Positions 47,004-56,318 of a DNA stretch of 64,000 nucleotides are shown piece after piece. The position numbers were made by a program, and so were the translations under genes. Source of the stretch: Archangiaceae bacterium (GTDB lineage: Bacteria > Myxococcota > Myxococcia > Myxococcales > Myxococcaceae); assembly GCA_016714225.1 (NCBI GenBank), contig JADJNS010000007.1:310001-374000 (forward strand), written 5' to 3'. Position 1 is the first letter of the stretch; each line of letters begins with the position of its first letter. The notes below the pieces were generated by a model. That model saw nothing but the letters and a program-made list of their open reading frames with translations, had not been told where the DNA came from and ran no database searches.

Positions 47004-48854
47004 TCACTTGGGCTGGGCGGTGGTCTTCACGTACAGGTCGCGCAGCTGCTTCTCGTCGACGTCGCCGGGAGCGCCGGTCATCAGGTCGGTGCCCTTCTGC
47101 GTCTTGGGGAAGGGAATCACGTCGCGCAGCGACTCGGCGTTGGTGAGCAGCATGGCGAGCCTGTCCATACCCAGGGCGAGGCCGCCGTGCGGAGGCGCGC
47201 CGAACTTCAGCGCGTCGAGCAGGAAGCCGAACTTCTCGCGCGCCTCGACGTCGCCGATGCCGAGGGCCTTGAACACCTTGGCCTGCACGTCGGGCTTGTG
47301 GAGTCGAATCGAGCCACCGCCGATCTCGAAGCCGTTGAGCACCACGTCGTAGCGGTAGCACTTCACCTTGCCGGGGTCGGTCTCGAGGTACTGCACGCAC
47401 TCGTCGTGCGGGCGGGTGAAGGCGTGGTGCGCGGCGGCCCACTGGTTGGTCTCTTCGTCGAACTCGAAGAGGGGCGGGTCGACCACCCAGAGGAAGTTCC
47501 AGACTCCGCCCGAGCCGAACTCGGGAATCAGCTTCAGCTTCTTGGCGATGTGCACCCGCAGGTTCGCCATCACCGTGTGCACCAGCGACTCTTTGCCGAA
47601 CTGGAAGAGAATCAGGTCGCCGCTCTTGGCGCCGGTGGCCTTCAGAATCTCGGCGCGCAGCTCGGGCTTGGCGTTCTTGAACAGGGGCGCCTGCGTCCAC
47701 TCTCCGGTCTCGCTGATCTTCGCGCGGCCCAGGCCCTTGCTGCCCATGCCCTGCACGAAGACCTCGAGGTCGTCGGTCTCTTTGCGCGAGAGCGGATACT
47801 GGGCGGGTATCACCATCGCCTTGACGATGCCCTTCTGCTCGACCGCCTCGGTGATCATCGGCACCCCGGCATCGGGGCCGAGCCGCTTGATGACCTCGGT
47901 CAGCTCGACGTGCTCGAGGCCGAAGCGCAGGTCGGGCTTGTCGTTGCCGTACTTGGCCATCGACTCGTAGAAGTCGAGCCGGCGAAACGGGGTGGGCACG
48001 TCGATGTCGAGCACGCCCTTCCACAGCTTCTTGATGAGGCCCTCGATGATGGTGAAGACGTCGTCCTGGGTGACGAAGCTCATCTCGACGTCGATCTGGG
48101 TGAACTCGGGCTGCCGGTCGAGGCGCAGGTCCTCGTCGCGAAAGCACTTCACGATCTGGAAGTAGCGCTCGAAGCCCGCCACCATGAACAGCTGCTTGTA
48201 GAGCTGGGGGCTCTCGGCCAGCGCGTAGAACTTGCCGGGGTTGAGCCGCGACGGCACCAGGAAGTTGCGGGCCCCGCCGGGAGTGTACTTGCCCATGAAC
48301 GGGGTCTCGAGCTCGAGGAACCCGTTCTCGACCATGTACGAGCGCACGATGGCGTTCATCTTCGAGCGCTTGATGATGCTCTGCTGCAGCTGCGGGCGGC
48401 GCAGGTCGAGGTAGCGGTGCTGAAAGCGCAGCTCTTCGCCGGCCTTGACGTGCTCGCTGATCTCGAACGGGGGCGTCTCGCTCTCGTTGAAGATCTCCAT
48501 CTCGTACACCTCGACCTCGACCTCGCCGGTGGCGAGCTTGTCGTTGGTCGCCGAGATGACCTTGCCCTCTTTCTTCGACATCTGCTGGCCGCGCGCGCGC
48601 ACCTTGCCGCGAATGCCGAGCACCCACTCGCTGCGCAGCTTCTGGGCGCGCTCGTGCGCCTCTTTGCCCAGGTCGGGGTCGAAGACGATCTGGGTGAGGC
48701 CGTCGCGGTCGCGCAGGTCGATGAAGATCAGCGTGCCGTGGTCGCGGCGATTCTGCACCCAGCCGAACAGCACCACCTCTTTGCCGATGTCGGAGCCGCG
48801 CAGGGCTCCACACGAATGGGTACGCTTGGTCTCGGTGATGAACTGGGTGGCCAT
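47004..48854 (-). CDS. aspS: Aspartyl-tRNA synthetase
   Basis: This 616-residue protein is a bacterial-type class II aspartyl/asparaginyl-tRNA synthetase of normal length (about 590-610). It has an N-terminal OB-fold (FGWVQNRRDHGTLIFIDLRDRDG), class II motif 2 (FRDEDLRLDRQPEFTQID), the GAD insertion (KGLGRAKI) and motif 3 (GGLALGMDRLAMLL). VPMITEAVEQKG and TRPHDE are also in place. The ATG at 48854 matches the family start (MATQFITETKRTHSCG); an upstream in-frame extension to 48986 is rejected. The frame is intact, unlike the damaged regions. The start codon shares CATG with an opposite-strand ATG. Confidence 0.97.
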   Translation of the reverse strand: MATQFITETKRTHSCGALRGSDIGKEVVLFGWVQNRRDHGTLIFIDLRDRDGLTQIVFDPDLGKEAHERAQKLRSEWVLGIRGKVRARGQQMSKKEGKVISATNDKLATGEVEVEVYEMEIFNESETPPFEISEHVKAGEELRFQHRYLDLRRPQLQQSIIKRSKMNAIVRSYMVENGFLELETPFMGKYTPGGARNFLVPSRLNPGKFYALAESPQLYKQLFMVAGFERYFQIVKCFRDEDLRLDRQPEFTQIDVEMSFVTQDDVFTIIEGLIKKLWKGVLDIDVPTPFRRLDFYESMAKYGNDKPDLRFGLEHVELTEVIKRLGPDAGVPMITEAVEQKGIVKAMVIPAQYPLSRKETDDLEVFVQGMGSKGLGRAKISETGEWTQAPLFKNAKPELRAEILKATGAKSGDLILFQFGKESLVHTVMANLRVHIAKKLKLIPEFGSGGVWNFLWVVDPPLFEFDEETNQWAAAHHAFTRPHDECVQYLETDPGKVKCYRYDVVLNGFEIGGGSIRLHKPDVQAKVFKALGIGDVEAREKFGFLLDALKFGAPPHGGLALGMDRLAMLLTNAESLRDVIPFPKTQKGTDLMTGAPGDVDEKQLRDLYVKTTAQPK

Positions 48855-48894
48855 GGGGCGTCGGCTTGTAGTTGGGCCCGACGCACTGCGCAAC

Positions 48895-49887
48895 GTGTGG
48901 CTGACGCTGCTGGTCGCGCTGCTGCCGCTCGAGGCCAGGGCATTCGACGGGTCGATCTCGACCGAGCTCTCGGGCGGAAACCGCACCTTCTCGGCCAGCC
49001 TGATCGGCGACTGGGGGCTGGTGCCCGATCGGCTCTACCTGGTGGCCACCTACGGGGTGGTGAGGCAGGCGCCCGACCCCGCGCTCGACACCGACCCCTC
49101 GCACCTGCTCGGGCTGGGGGTCGACGTCATCGCCGGCTCGCACTGGCTCACCTCGCTGAGCTTCAACTTCTCACCCAAGGCGAGCGACCATCAGACGGTG
49201 GTGCTGCACGAGCGGGTGCTCGACCGCCTCATCGATCGCTCGGTCGAGGTGACCCACACCCGGCGCAGCGCGCAGGCGCTGCTGGCCGCCGCCTGGCAGT
49301 CGAACGGCCTGGGCGACCTCGAGGGTGGCTTCGACGCCGCGGCTTCGGCCGCGTGGTACGAGCTGGGCAGCGTGGCGGTGACGCCGCACGCCGGCACCTT
49401 CAGCGCCACCACCCGGCTGTGGGTGCTCAAGCCCGGCGCGGGCGCGACGCTCACCTTCTTCGGCCACACCGACCTGGGCGTGCGCGGCACGTACACCTGG
49501 TACTCGGAAGACCCCACCACCGCGGGGGGCTTCGACCGCTCGGTGCCGGCCGAGCTGCGCGACACCCCGCGCTTCGAGTCGATCAACTCGCTGTTCGCGC
49601 AGACCCAGGCCAACGCCAACTTCTCGGCCGCGCCCCCGTGGTTCGACCTGCGCGCCTCGCTCACCCACCGCTTCGGAGAGAAGGTGAGCGGGCGCCTGGC
49701 GTTCACCTTCACCCGCTACGTGCGCGGGGTCGGCAACGCCTGGGCGGTCTCGAACAAGTGGACGTGGAGGGTCGCGGGCTGGGCCCGGCTGTGGGCCGCG
49801 GTGACCGCGCAGTACGACCAGCTCACCAGCACCGCGTCGTTCTTCTCGGGCTACGGCACGCTGGGCGCTGAGCTCGCGACAGAGTAG
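48895..49887 (+). CDS. Putative outer-membrane beta-barrel protein
   Basis: This 330-residue protein starts at the GTG at 48895. A signal peptide (VWLTLLVALLPLEARAFDG; cleavage after ARA) is followed by alternating amphipathic strands throughout (SASLIGDWGLVPDRLYLVATYG, LWVLKPGAGATLTFFGHTDLGV, GRLAFTFTRYVRG), ending in a strand without the typical terminal Phe (FFSGYGTLGAELATE). The overall pattern suits a barrel of about 12-14 strands. No known family is recognised. It begins a four-gene set with a metallopeptidase 11 bases downstream. An upstream ATG at 48853 is also in frame. Confidence 0.6.
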   Translation: MWLTLLVALLPLEARAFDGSISTELSGGNRTFSASLIGDWGLVPDRLYLVATYGVVRQAPDPALDTDPSHLLGLGVDVIAGSHWLTSLSFNFSPKASDHQTVVLHERVLDRLIDRSVEVTHTRRSAQALLAAAWQSNGLGDLEGGFDAAASAAWYELGSVAVTPHAGTFSATTRLWVLKPGAGATLTFFGHTDLGVRGTYTWYSEDPTTAGGFDRSVPAELRDTPRFESINSLFAQTQANANFSAAPPWFDLRASLTHRFGEKVSGRLAFTFTRYVRGVGNAWAVSNKWTWRVAGWARLWAAVTAQYDQLTSTASFFSGYGTLGAELATE

Positions 49888-49898
49888 AAGTGCGCTTC

Positions 49899-51158
49899 AT
49901 GCGGGTCGCGGTCGCGGTCTTGATGGTGGCGTTTCTGGTGGCCTGCGGGCCGAACGTGAAGGCGCCGGTCACCGTCATGGCGCTGCTCTACAACGGCTCG
50001 AACAAGCTGGGGCCGAAGCAGACGACCCTCGACACCGTCACCAACATCACCGCGCTGAAGGGCACGGTGGTGAACCTGGTGGGCGGCGCCGGGGTGACGG
50101 TGAACGACCCCGACGGGCCCGACCCGTTCAGCCTGAGCGACGAAGAGCTGCTCAACGCCGAGCTCACCAGCCGGGGCGGCGACGTGCACGCCAACCTCAT
50201 CGACAAGGGCGGAGTGCTGTGGCCCGCCGACTTTCACAGCTGGGCGATGGTGACGACGTACTGGAACTTCGAGCAGTCGTTCAACTACTTCAAGGCGATC
50301 TACGACGGCGAGAAGACCGACACGCTCGCCGGTGCGCAGGTGCTGTACTGGGGCAACTACACCGACCTGGGGGTGGCCGACCCGGCGAAGCAGGTGCTCA
50401 CCGACAACATCATCTACTTCTCCGACGTGCGGTCGTTTCTGTTCGCGCCCTTCTCGCAGCTGCAGAAGGTGCCGCTGGCGATGAACCTGGGCGTGGTGGG
50501 CCACGAGTTCTCGCACCGGGTGTTCAACCAGAAGGCGTTCGGCAACCAGGCGCACCCGGTCGAGCTGCGGTGGGACGGCGCTCCGCTCAACGTCGTGAAG
50601 GGGGTCGACGAGGGGCTGGCCGACTTTCACGGCTGGGGCGTGACCTGCGTGGCGAAAGAGGGCCCGGGGTGCAGCACGCGCTACCTGGCCCTCTCGTTCG
50701 CCGACGAAGCCGCGGTGGCGGCCCGCGACTTCTCGCTGCAGGGTCAGCAGAACTGCATGAGCACCGCGCTGCGCACCGCGATCGACAACCTGCACACCTT
50801 CGAATTTCAGCGGGTGGGCATGGAGTACAAGTTGGGCACGCTGATCGCCGCGGCGCTGTACCAGGCGGCCGAGCCGATCGGTCAGCGCGACATCATGCAG
50901 AAGGCCCTGATTCAGGCATACGACGACGACTCGACCCAGAGCCTGGGGCTGCGCCAGCTGTTCGAGGCGAACCTGAACACGCCCGAGAACGTCACCCTCG
51001 AAGCGGTGAGCGACACCATTCTGAGCCACATCACCGGCGAAGAGCTGCGGCGCCGCGCCTGCGCCGAGCTGTGGGACCGGCTCGACCTGCACCCCGACAT
51101 GATTCCCCTGCCCCACTGCCCCAACACCGCGACCCGCGGCGGCACGTGCCCGCAATGA
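49899..51158 (+). CDS. Lipoprotein zinc metallopeptidase (gluzincin-like)
   Basis: This 419-residue protein has a type II signal peptide (MRVAVAVLMVAFLVACGPN). The zinc site HEFSH lies at about residue 206 (LGVVGHEFSHRVF), and the third ligand Glu is in KGVDEGLADFHGWG, the M4/M36-type gluzincin arrangement with a following Asp. Other conserved-looking parts are ALYQAAEPIG and TYWNFEQSFNYF. It is a predicted exported protease; substrate unknown. The GTG at 49890 is an alternative start. The stop overlaps the next ATG (ATGA). Confidence 0.82.
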   Translation: MRVAVAVLMVAFLVACGPNVKAPVTVMALLYNGSNKLGPKQTTLDTVTNITALKGTVVNLVGGAGVTVNDPDGPDPFSLSDEELLNAELTSRGGDVHANLIDKGGVLWPADFHSWAMVTTYWNFEQSFNYFKAIYDGEKTDTLAGAQVLYWGNYTDLGVADPAKQVLTDNIIYFSDVRSFLFAPFSQLQKVPLAMNLGVVGHEFSHRVFNQKAFGNQAHPVELRWDGAPLNVVKGVDEGLADFHGWGVTCVAKEGPGCSTRYLALSFADEAAVAARDFSLQGQQNCMSTALRTAIDNLHTFEFQRVGMEYKLGTLIAAALYQAAEPIGQRDIMQKALIQAYDDDSTQSLGLRQLFEANLNTPENVTLEAVSDTILSHITGEELRRRACAELWDRLDLHPDMIPLPHCPNTATRGGTCPQ

Positions 51159-51946
51159 GCCTCGGGCGCACCCTTCTCGTGCTCGCGCTGGTCGGCTCGA
51201 CGGCGGCCTGGGCCCAACGCAAGAAAGACGACGCGCCGCTGCCCTACGACGAGCAGGGCGAAGACGACGACAAGCGCCGCGACCTGCCCCGCAGATCAGA
51301 CGCGACCAGCGAGCCTGCGCCCGAGCCAGACGTCGAGAGCAAAGGTCGGCGCAGGTCGCTGGCCAGCCTCGACGACCCGAACATCGGCCTGTCGCTCGAG
51401 GTGGTGGGCGCGGCGCTGCTGCTCGACAGCTCGCGCGGGCAGACCGTCGAAGGGCTGGGCCTGGGCGGCATTCGGGTGACGTGGGAGTGGTCGCGCACGT
51501 TTCTCACCGACGAGTTCTGGCGGGAGATCTTCTTTCTCGACCTGACCTGGTTCGCCTCGCGCTCGAGCGGGCCGGGCGGGTTCGGCGGCACCACCGAGAT
51601 CTTCGACAGCGTGAACTACCACTACTTCACGCTCGCTCCGGCGTTCGCGTTTCCTTTGGGGAAGACGCCGCTCGCGGTCTACGGGCAGGTAGGCGGCGGA
51701 GTGAACTACCAGACCTCGTCGATCTTCGTGCAGAGCCAGGACTCGACGAACATCTCGGCGGTGCGCTTCGTGCTGCAGTACGGCCTGGGCCTTCGCGCGC
51801 GCATTCACTTCATCTCGGAAGAGTCGTTTCGAGAGAACGGGTACACCGGCATTCCCTGCCTGTCGGTGCGGCTCGAGCTGACCCGCTTCCGCCGCGCGTA
51901 CATGGACGACACCGTCATCGGTGGCTCGGTGGGCATCACCTTCTAA
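51155..51946 (+). CDS. Exported protein, probable outer-membrane barrel
   Basis: In this 263-residue protein, a signal peptide (MSLGRTLLVLALVGSTAAWA, cleavage after AWA) precedes an acidic/basic linker (QGEDDDKRRDLPRRSD). A strand-rich domain follows (LSLEVVGAALLLDSS, IFFLDLTWFASRSSG, LAVYGQVGGGVNYQTS, LQYGLGLRARIHFIS), with LSVRLELTRFRR and a C-terminal GGSVGITF ending in Phe, as in many barrel proteins. No named family. It is coupled to the metallopeptidase and 5 bases before the spermidine-synthase-like gene. Confidence 0.7.
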   Translation: MSLGRTLLVLALVGSTAAWAQRKKDDAPLPYDEQGEDDDKRRDLPRRSDATSEPAPEPDVESKGRRRSLASLDDPNIGLSLEVVGAALLLDSSRGQTVEGLGLGGIRVTWEWSRTFLTDEFWREIFFLDLTWFASRSSGPGGFGGTTEIFDSVNYHYFTLAPAFAFPLGKTPLAVYGQVGGGVNYQTSSIFVQSQDSTNISAVRFVLQYGLGLRARIHFISEESFRENGYTGIPCLSVRLELTRFRRAYMDDTVIGGSVGITF

Positions 51947-51951
51947 GCGCG

Positions 51952-52803
51952 ATGATGCGGCGGTCGTGGCCAGTGCTGGCGGTGGTGGCGGTGGGGCTGG
52001 TGCCCGTGCTCGCCTGCCGCGCGCACGGGCCCAGGCTGCTGCACGAGAGCGACTCGCAGTTCAACCACCTGGTGGTGCGCGAAGAGGAAGACGGCGCGCG
52101 CACGCTGCAGTTCGGCCGCGACGGGGTGATTCAGAGCCGGGTGAACCCGGAAGATCCGCTCGACCTGCGGCTGCAGTACACCCGCGCGGCGATGCTGGCG
52201 TGGGCGCTGGTGCCCAGCCCCCGGCGGGTGCTGATCATCGGGCTGGGCGGCGGAGCGATGCCCCGCTACTTCCACCACGTGCTGCCCGGCGCGCACATCG
52301 ACGTGGCCGAGCTCGACCCCGCGGTGCACCAGGTGGCCGAGCGGTACTTCGGGCTGCCGACAGACGAGCGGCTCGAGGTGCACGTAGGCGACGGGCGCGC
52401 GTTCGTGAAGCAGGCCTCCCAGAAGTGGGACCTGATCGTCCTCGATGCGTACGGCGACTCGGACATTCCCCGGCACCTGGCGACCGCCGAGTTTCTCGCC
52501 GAGGTGAAGGCGCACCTGTCTGTGGGCGGGGTGGTGAGCGGCAACGTGTGGACCCGCGAGAACAACGCGCTGTACGACGCGATGGCGCGGACGTGGGCCG
52601 AGGTCTTCGGCGGGCTGTGCATCGTGCCGATCGAAGACTCGGGCAACCGCATCTTCCTGGCGTCGATGGGGCCCAAGGTCTCGGCCGAGTCGATTCGGCT
52701 GGGCGTTCAGAAGATCGAGCCCGGGTTCCCGGTGCAGGCCTATGTTCCGCGAGAGTGCTCGACGGACGTGAGCGCCGAGGCCCAGGCGCTGCACGACCCG
52801 TGA
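51952..52803 (+). CDS. Lipid-anchored spermidine synthase-like protein
   Basis: This 283-residue protein starts at the ATG at 51952, followed by a hydrophobic signal (WPVLAVVAVGLVPVLAC) with a plausible lipobox. It has a Rossmann methyltransferase fold with VLIIGLGGGAMPRYFHHVL and HIDVAELDPAVHQVAERYFG (SAM/dcSAM loop). The region VLDAYGDSDIPRHLATAEF replaces the Asp-Ser-x-Asp-Pro of true spermidine synthases, so aminopropyl transfer is doubtful. Similar MFS-fused or stand-alone homologues are common and uncharacterised. It is last gene of the envelope operon. Confidence 0.78.
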   Translation: MMRRSWPVLAVVAVGLVPVLACRAHGPRLLHESDSQFNHLVVREEEDGARTLQFGRDGVIQSRVNPEDPLDLRLQYTRAAMLAWALVPSPRRVLIIGLGGGAMPRYFHHVLPGAHIDVAELDPAVHQVAERYFGLPTDERLEVHVGDGRAFVKQASQKWDLIVLDAYGDSDIPRHLATAEFLAEVKAHLSVGGVVSGNVWTRENNALYDAMARTWAEVFGGLCIVPIEDSGNRIFLASMGPKVSAESIRLGVQKIEPGFPVQAYVPRECSTDVSAEAQALHDP

Positions 52804-52895
52804 GGGTGGGCGTTCGGCCGAGCACGCTGGTGCAAGCGAGGCCCAGGCTCGCCGCGGGCCTGCCGACGGGCAGCGGGCCGCGGCAGAGGCGCCAG

Positions 52896-54623
52896 TCAGG
52901 CCGCCGAGCGCAGGTCTTTGAGCTTCAGCGAGACGCGCTTGTTGCCCTGCCACTCGTCGATGCCCGCCTTGAAGGCGAGATCGATGGGGCCCTCGGTGAG
53001 CCCGATGCGTTTGGCCAGCTGAAAGCCGATCACGTCGAGCGCGGGGTTCGCCTCGAGCGAGAGCTTGAGGTGGCCGGCCATGCCTTCTTTCTTCGCCTGA
53101 ATCACCTTGGGGCTGGCCACCACGCCGCAGGTGGCGAGCACGGGCTCGGGGTTGCCGGCGCCGAACGGAGCGAGCACCTTGAGCGCCTCGACCGTCTCGA
53201 TGTCGAGCTCGCGGGGGAACACCAGCGCGTCGACCTTGCAGCGCGGCACCAGGTCTTCTTCAGACAGCCGCTCACCGGCGACCTGCTCGAAGGCGGCGAC
53301 GAAACCGGGCAAGCGCTCGGGCGTCACCGAGAGCCCCGCCGCGTGCTTGTGGCCGCCGAATTTGGCCAGGTGACCGGCGCACAGCTTGAGCGCGTCGTAG
53401 AGGTGAAAGCGCTCGATGCTGCGCGCCGAGCCGCGGCCCATGCCCTCCCACACCCCGACCATCACGGTGGGGCGGTGGTACCGCTCGACGACCCGCGAGG
53501 CGACGATGCCGACCACGCCCGGGTGCCAGCCTTCGGCGTGCAGCACCAGCCCCTTGGCCCCATAGGCGATGCGCGCCTCGGCCTGCTCGAGCGCCTGCTC
53601 GAGGATCTGTTTTTCGATCGCCTGGCGCTCGGCGTTCGCCGCGTCGAGGGCCTGGGCCAGCGGGAGCGCGCTCTCGTACGAAGCGGCGGTCAGGCACTTG
53701 AGCCCCAGCGCCGCGTCGTCGAGGCGGCCGGCGGCGTTGATGCGGGGCCCCAGGCGAAAGCCGACGTCACCCGAGGTGACGTCTTGGCCGGTGAGGCCGC
53801 ACACGTACTTCAGCGCGCGCACGCCGGGGCGCTTCGCCTTCGAGAGCTCGCGCAGGCCGTGCCGCACCAAGAGCCGGTTCACGCCGATCAGCGGCACCAC
53901 GTCGGCCACGGTCGCGAGGGCGACCAGGTCCATGTACTCCTTCAGGTTCGGCTCGGTGCGCGCGCCGAAATAGCCGGTGGCGCGGAGCGCGCGGCGAATG
54001 CCGATGGCGAGGTTGAACGCCACCCCGGCGGCGCAGAGGAACTTGGTGGGGTACTCGCAGCCTGGCTGCAGCGGGTTCAGCACCGCGAGCGCGGGAGGCA
54101 TGGTCTCGGGCACCGCGTGGTGGTCGACCACGATCACCTCGAGGCCGAGCTCGTTGGCGCGCGTCACCTCGGCGTGCGAGGTGATGCCGCAGTCGAGCGT
54201 GATGAGCAGGCGGGTGCCGTCGCCGGCGATGCGCTCGATGGCCTTGGAGTTGAGGCCGTAGCCCTCGCCGAGCCGGTGGGGAATATAGGTGGCGGCCTTG
54301 CCACCCACCGCCTGCAGGAAGGTCGAGAGCAGCGCGGTCGACGAAACCCCGTCGACGTCGTAGTCGCCCCACAGGGTCATCTGCTCTTTGTTCACCAGCG
54401 CACGGCAGATGCGGTCGACCGCGGCGTCGAGGCCCTTCATCAGCGAGGGGTCGGGCAGCGAGGCGAGGTCATCGGCGAGAAACCTCTTCGCCAGGTCGGC
54501 GTTGTCGTAGCCGCGGTGAATGAGCACCCGCGCGGCGATGGGGTGAACCCCCAGCTCCCGTGCGAGTGAGTCGGCCGCGTCGACCTCAGCTTTCGGCAGA
54601 ACCCATCGCAGTCCCTCGTTCAT
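52896..54623 (-). CDS. recJ: Single-stranded-DNA-specific exonuclease RecJ
   Basis: This 575-residue protein has the normal RecJ length. The DHH catalytic motifs are complete: WGDYDVDGVSSTALL (motif I), LLITLDCGITSHAEV (III) and VIVVDHHAVPE (DHH). DVGFRLGPRINAAGRLDDAAL and the DHHA1 part LVLHAEGWHPGVVGIVASRV with FGGHKHAAGL follow, then an OB-like C-terminal domain. It degrades ssDNA 5'-3' in recombination and mismatch repair. The ATG at 54623 gives the usual N-terminus (MNEGLRWVLPK). The frame is intact. Divergent from the subtilisin-like gene. Confidence 0.96.
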   Translation of the reverse strand: MNEGLRWVLPKAEVDAADSLARELGVHPIAARVLIHRGYDNADLAKRFLADDLASLPDPSLMKGLDAAVDRICRALVNKEQMTLWGDYDVDGVSSTALLSTFLQAVGGKAATYIPHRLGEGYGLNSKAIERIAGDGTRLLITLDCGITSHAEVTRANELGLEVIVVDHHAVPETMPPALAVLNPLQPGCEYPTKFLCAAGVAFNLAIGIRRALRATGYFGARTEPNLKEYMDLVALATVADVVPLIGVNRLLVRHGLRELSKAKRPGVRALKYVCGLTGQDVTSGDVGFRLGPRINAAGRLDDAALGLKCLTAASYESALPLAQALDAANAERQAIEKQILEQALEQAEARIAYGAKGLVLHAEGWHPGVVGIVASRVVERYHRPTVMVGVWEGMGRGSARSIERFHLYDALKLCAGHLAKFGGHKHAAGLSVTPERLPGFVAAFEQVAGERLSEEDLVPRCKVDALVFPRELDIETVEALKVLAPFGAGNPEPVLATCGVVASPKVIQAKKEGMAGHLKLSLEANPALDVIGFQLAKRIGLTEGPIDLAFKAGIDEWQGNKRVSLKLKDLRSAA

Positions 54624-54800
54624 ACGCCTTCGACTTGTATCAGGGGCCTCTGACATTGCCCGCGCCAACTTGGGGCCGACTGCATGGCCCGCGAGCTGGG
54701 CGGGCTGAGTCCGCAGGGGCACCGAGAGGCTCGCGAAGAGACGTCGCTGAGACAGGTCGCGTGCGCCGAGCCTCGCGTGCGCGCGGGCTCGACTACATTG

Positions 54801-56075
54801 ATGCGGGTGAGGCTGCGCACGGCTCCCATCACCGAGATCATGGCCCGGGTCATCGACGCCGGCCGCCTCGACGAAGCGACGTGGGAGAACGAGCTCAAGC
54901 CGCTGCTCGAGGCCCAGCCGCGCCAGGCCGGCTTCGAGATTCGCCGGCTGCTGATTCTCGCCTCGAGCGATCGCTACGAGATTCCCCGAACGCTCAGCTA
55001 CGAAGTCAATCGCACGCTGCGCGACTTCGGCTACCCGGGCGACCTGCCGGGCGTTGCGGGCGAGCGCAAGGGCGCGAAGGCGAGCGAGCGTTTCTTGAGC
55101 GCGGTCGCGGAAAACGTGACCGAGGCGAGCCCGACGTTCGACGCGCTGCGCGCGCTGGTGGCTCCTGACGCCGCCGATGTCACCATCGCCGTGCTCGACA
55201 CCACCGTCGACCTCACCCACCCGGCGCTCGCCGGGTCGATCTCTCCCGCGCTCGAGGCGGTGAACCGCGCGCTCGACGCCGTCGCCCCGGTGCGCGATGG
55301 CGGCCGCGCGACGCACGGCACGCCCGTGTCGGCCATCGCACTGCGCGGCACCGACCACCTCAAGCTGCTGCCCCAGCCGATCATCGACGACGCGGGAAAC
55401 CTGCTGGCGCCCGGCGAGACCATCGACGCGGTCATCGCGGGCGGCGCCCGCGTGGTGAACTTGAGCATCGGCACCACCAGCGCAGCAGAGGTCGAGGTGC
55501 TCGAGGCGGCGATTCTCCGCCACCCCGAGACGCTCTTCGTGCTGGCCGCCGGCAACGGTCACGCCCGGCTCGGCTCGCAGGGGTACCCACCCGAGACCAC
55601 TATCGCGGCGCGCGACTACCCCAACGTGCAAGTGGTGACGAGCACCACGCGAGAGCACACGCTGCCGCCGCGTTCGGCGTTCGGCGCCGACCTCGCGGCG
55701 CTCGGCGAGAGCGTTCGGTCGGCGTCGCCCGTCGCGAGGCCGACCGACCCCCTCTACTTCACGGCGAGCGGCACCTCGATGGCCGCGCCCCAGGTCTCTT
55801 CGATCGCCGGGCGGTGCCTGGTGCTCGATGCGACGCTCGACCCGGTGGCGCTGGGGCGGCTGCTCGACGTCACCTCGGACAAGTCGGAGCACTGGGATGA
55901 CCTCGTGAAGGCGCGCGGCACCGTCAACGCCGAGCGGGCCTGCGCGGTCGCCGCGGCGGCGGTGCTGGTGAGGCGGGGCGCGAGCGCAGAAGCGGCGGTG
56001 AAGCGCCTGCCGATACCGTCGCGCGAGAAGCCCGCGGTGCTCGCCGCGCTGACGCAGTTTCTCGGCGGTCGGTGA
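54801..56075 (+). CDS. Subtilisin-family (S8) serine protease, no signal peptide
   Basis: In this 424-residue protein the ATG at 54801 follows the divergent spacer; an upstream extension reads as Arg-rich filler. The triad is visible: Asp in TIAVLDTTVDLTHPAL, His in RATHGTPVSAIAL, Ser in SGTSMAAPQVSSIAG; oxyanion Asn lies in VLAAGNGHARLG. An N-terminal ~110-residue helical part (ARVIDAGRLDEATWENELKP) precedes the catalytic domain and has no cleavable signal, so it may be cytoplasmic or need another export route. A C-terminal helical stretch of 60 residues follows. Confidence 0.85.
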   Translation: MRVRLRTAPITEIMARVIDAGRLDEATWENELKPLLEAQPRQAGFEIRRLLILASSDRYEIPRTLSYEVNRTLRDFGYPGDLPGVAGERKGAKASERFLSAVAENVTEASPTFDALRALVAPDAADVTIAVLDTTVDLTHPALAGSISPALEAVNRALDAVAPVRDGGRATHGTPVSAIALRGTDHLKLLPQPIIDDAGNLLAPGETIDAVIAGGARVVNLSIGTTSAAEVEVLEAAILRHPETLFVLAAGNGHARLGSQGYPPETTIAARDYPNVQVVTSTTREHTLPPRSAFGADLAALGESVRSASPVARPTDPLYFTASGTSMAAPQVSSIAGRCLVLDATLDPVALGRLLDVTSDKSEHWDDLVKARGTVNAERACAVAAAAVLVRRGASAEAAVKRLPIPSREKPAVLAALTQFLGGR

Positions 56076-56318
56076 GCGCTCGGCGGGGGCGGCGGTCTCG
56101 CCCCCTTCCCCCGTCGCCCCCGTCGCGATCTCTCGCTGAGCCGCGTCAGCTCGTCGAAGCGCATGGTGAGCTGACACGCCGTCGGTGAGGCCAGCCGAAG
56201 AGCCAGCTGCTGAGCAGCCCCAGGCCGAAGGTCGCACCGTCGGCCAGCATCGAAGGCGAGTGCCGACGCGCGGCGCGCCCTCAGGAGAAGACCTCGGTAT
56301 CTTCCGCATCATCAGCCC
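56076..56318. other. Intergenic gap, 243 bases
   Basis: It lies between two same-strand genes. It contains GC-rich, Ser/Arg-type pseudo-coding sequence but no sensible open frame on either strand. I see no RNA gene or strong hairpin. Confidence 0.4.

Noticed and set aside
48855..48986. Upstream extension of aspS to 48986
   Set aside because: The extra 44 residues are Ser/Arg-rich and antisense to the signal peptide of the divergent gene; the family start is MATQFITETK.
46570..49143. A long minus-strand frame over the kinase end and aspS
   Set aside because: It overlaps aspS in a different frame, is Arg-rich and has no recognisable motif; a frame artefact of high GC.
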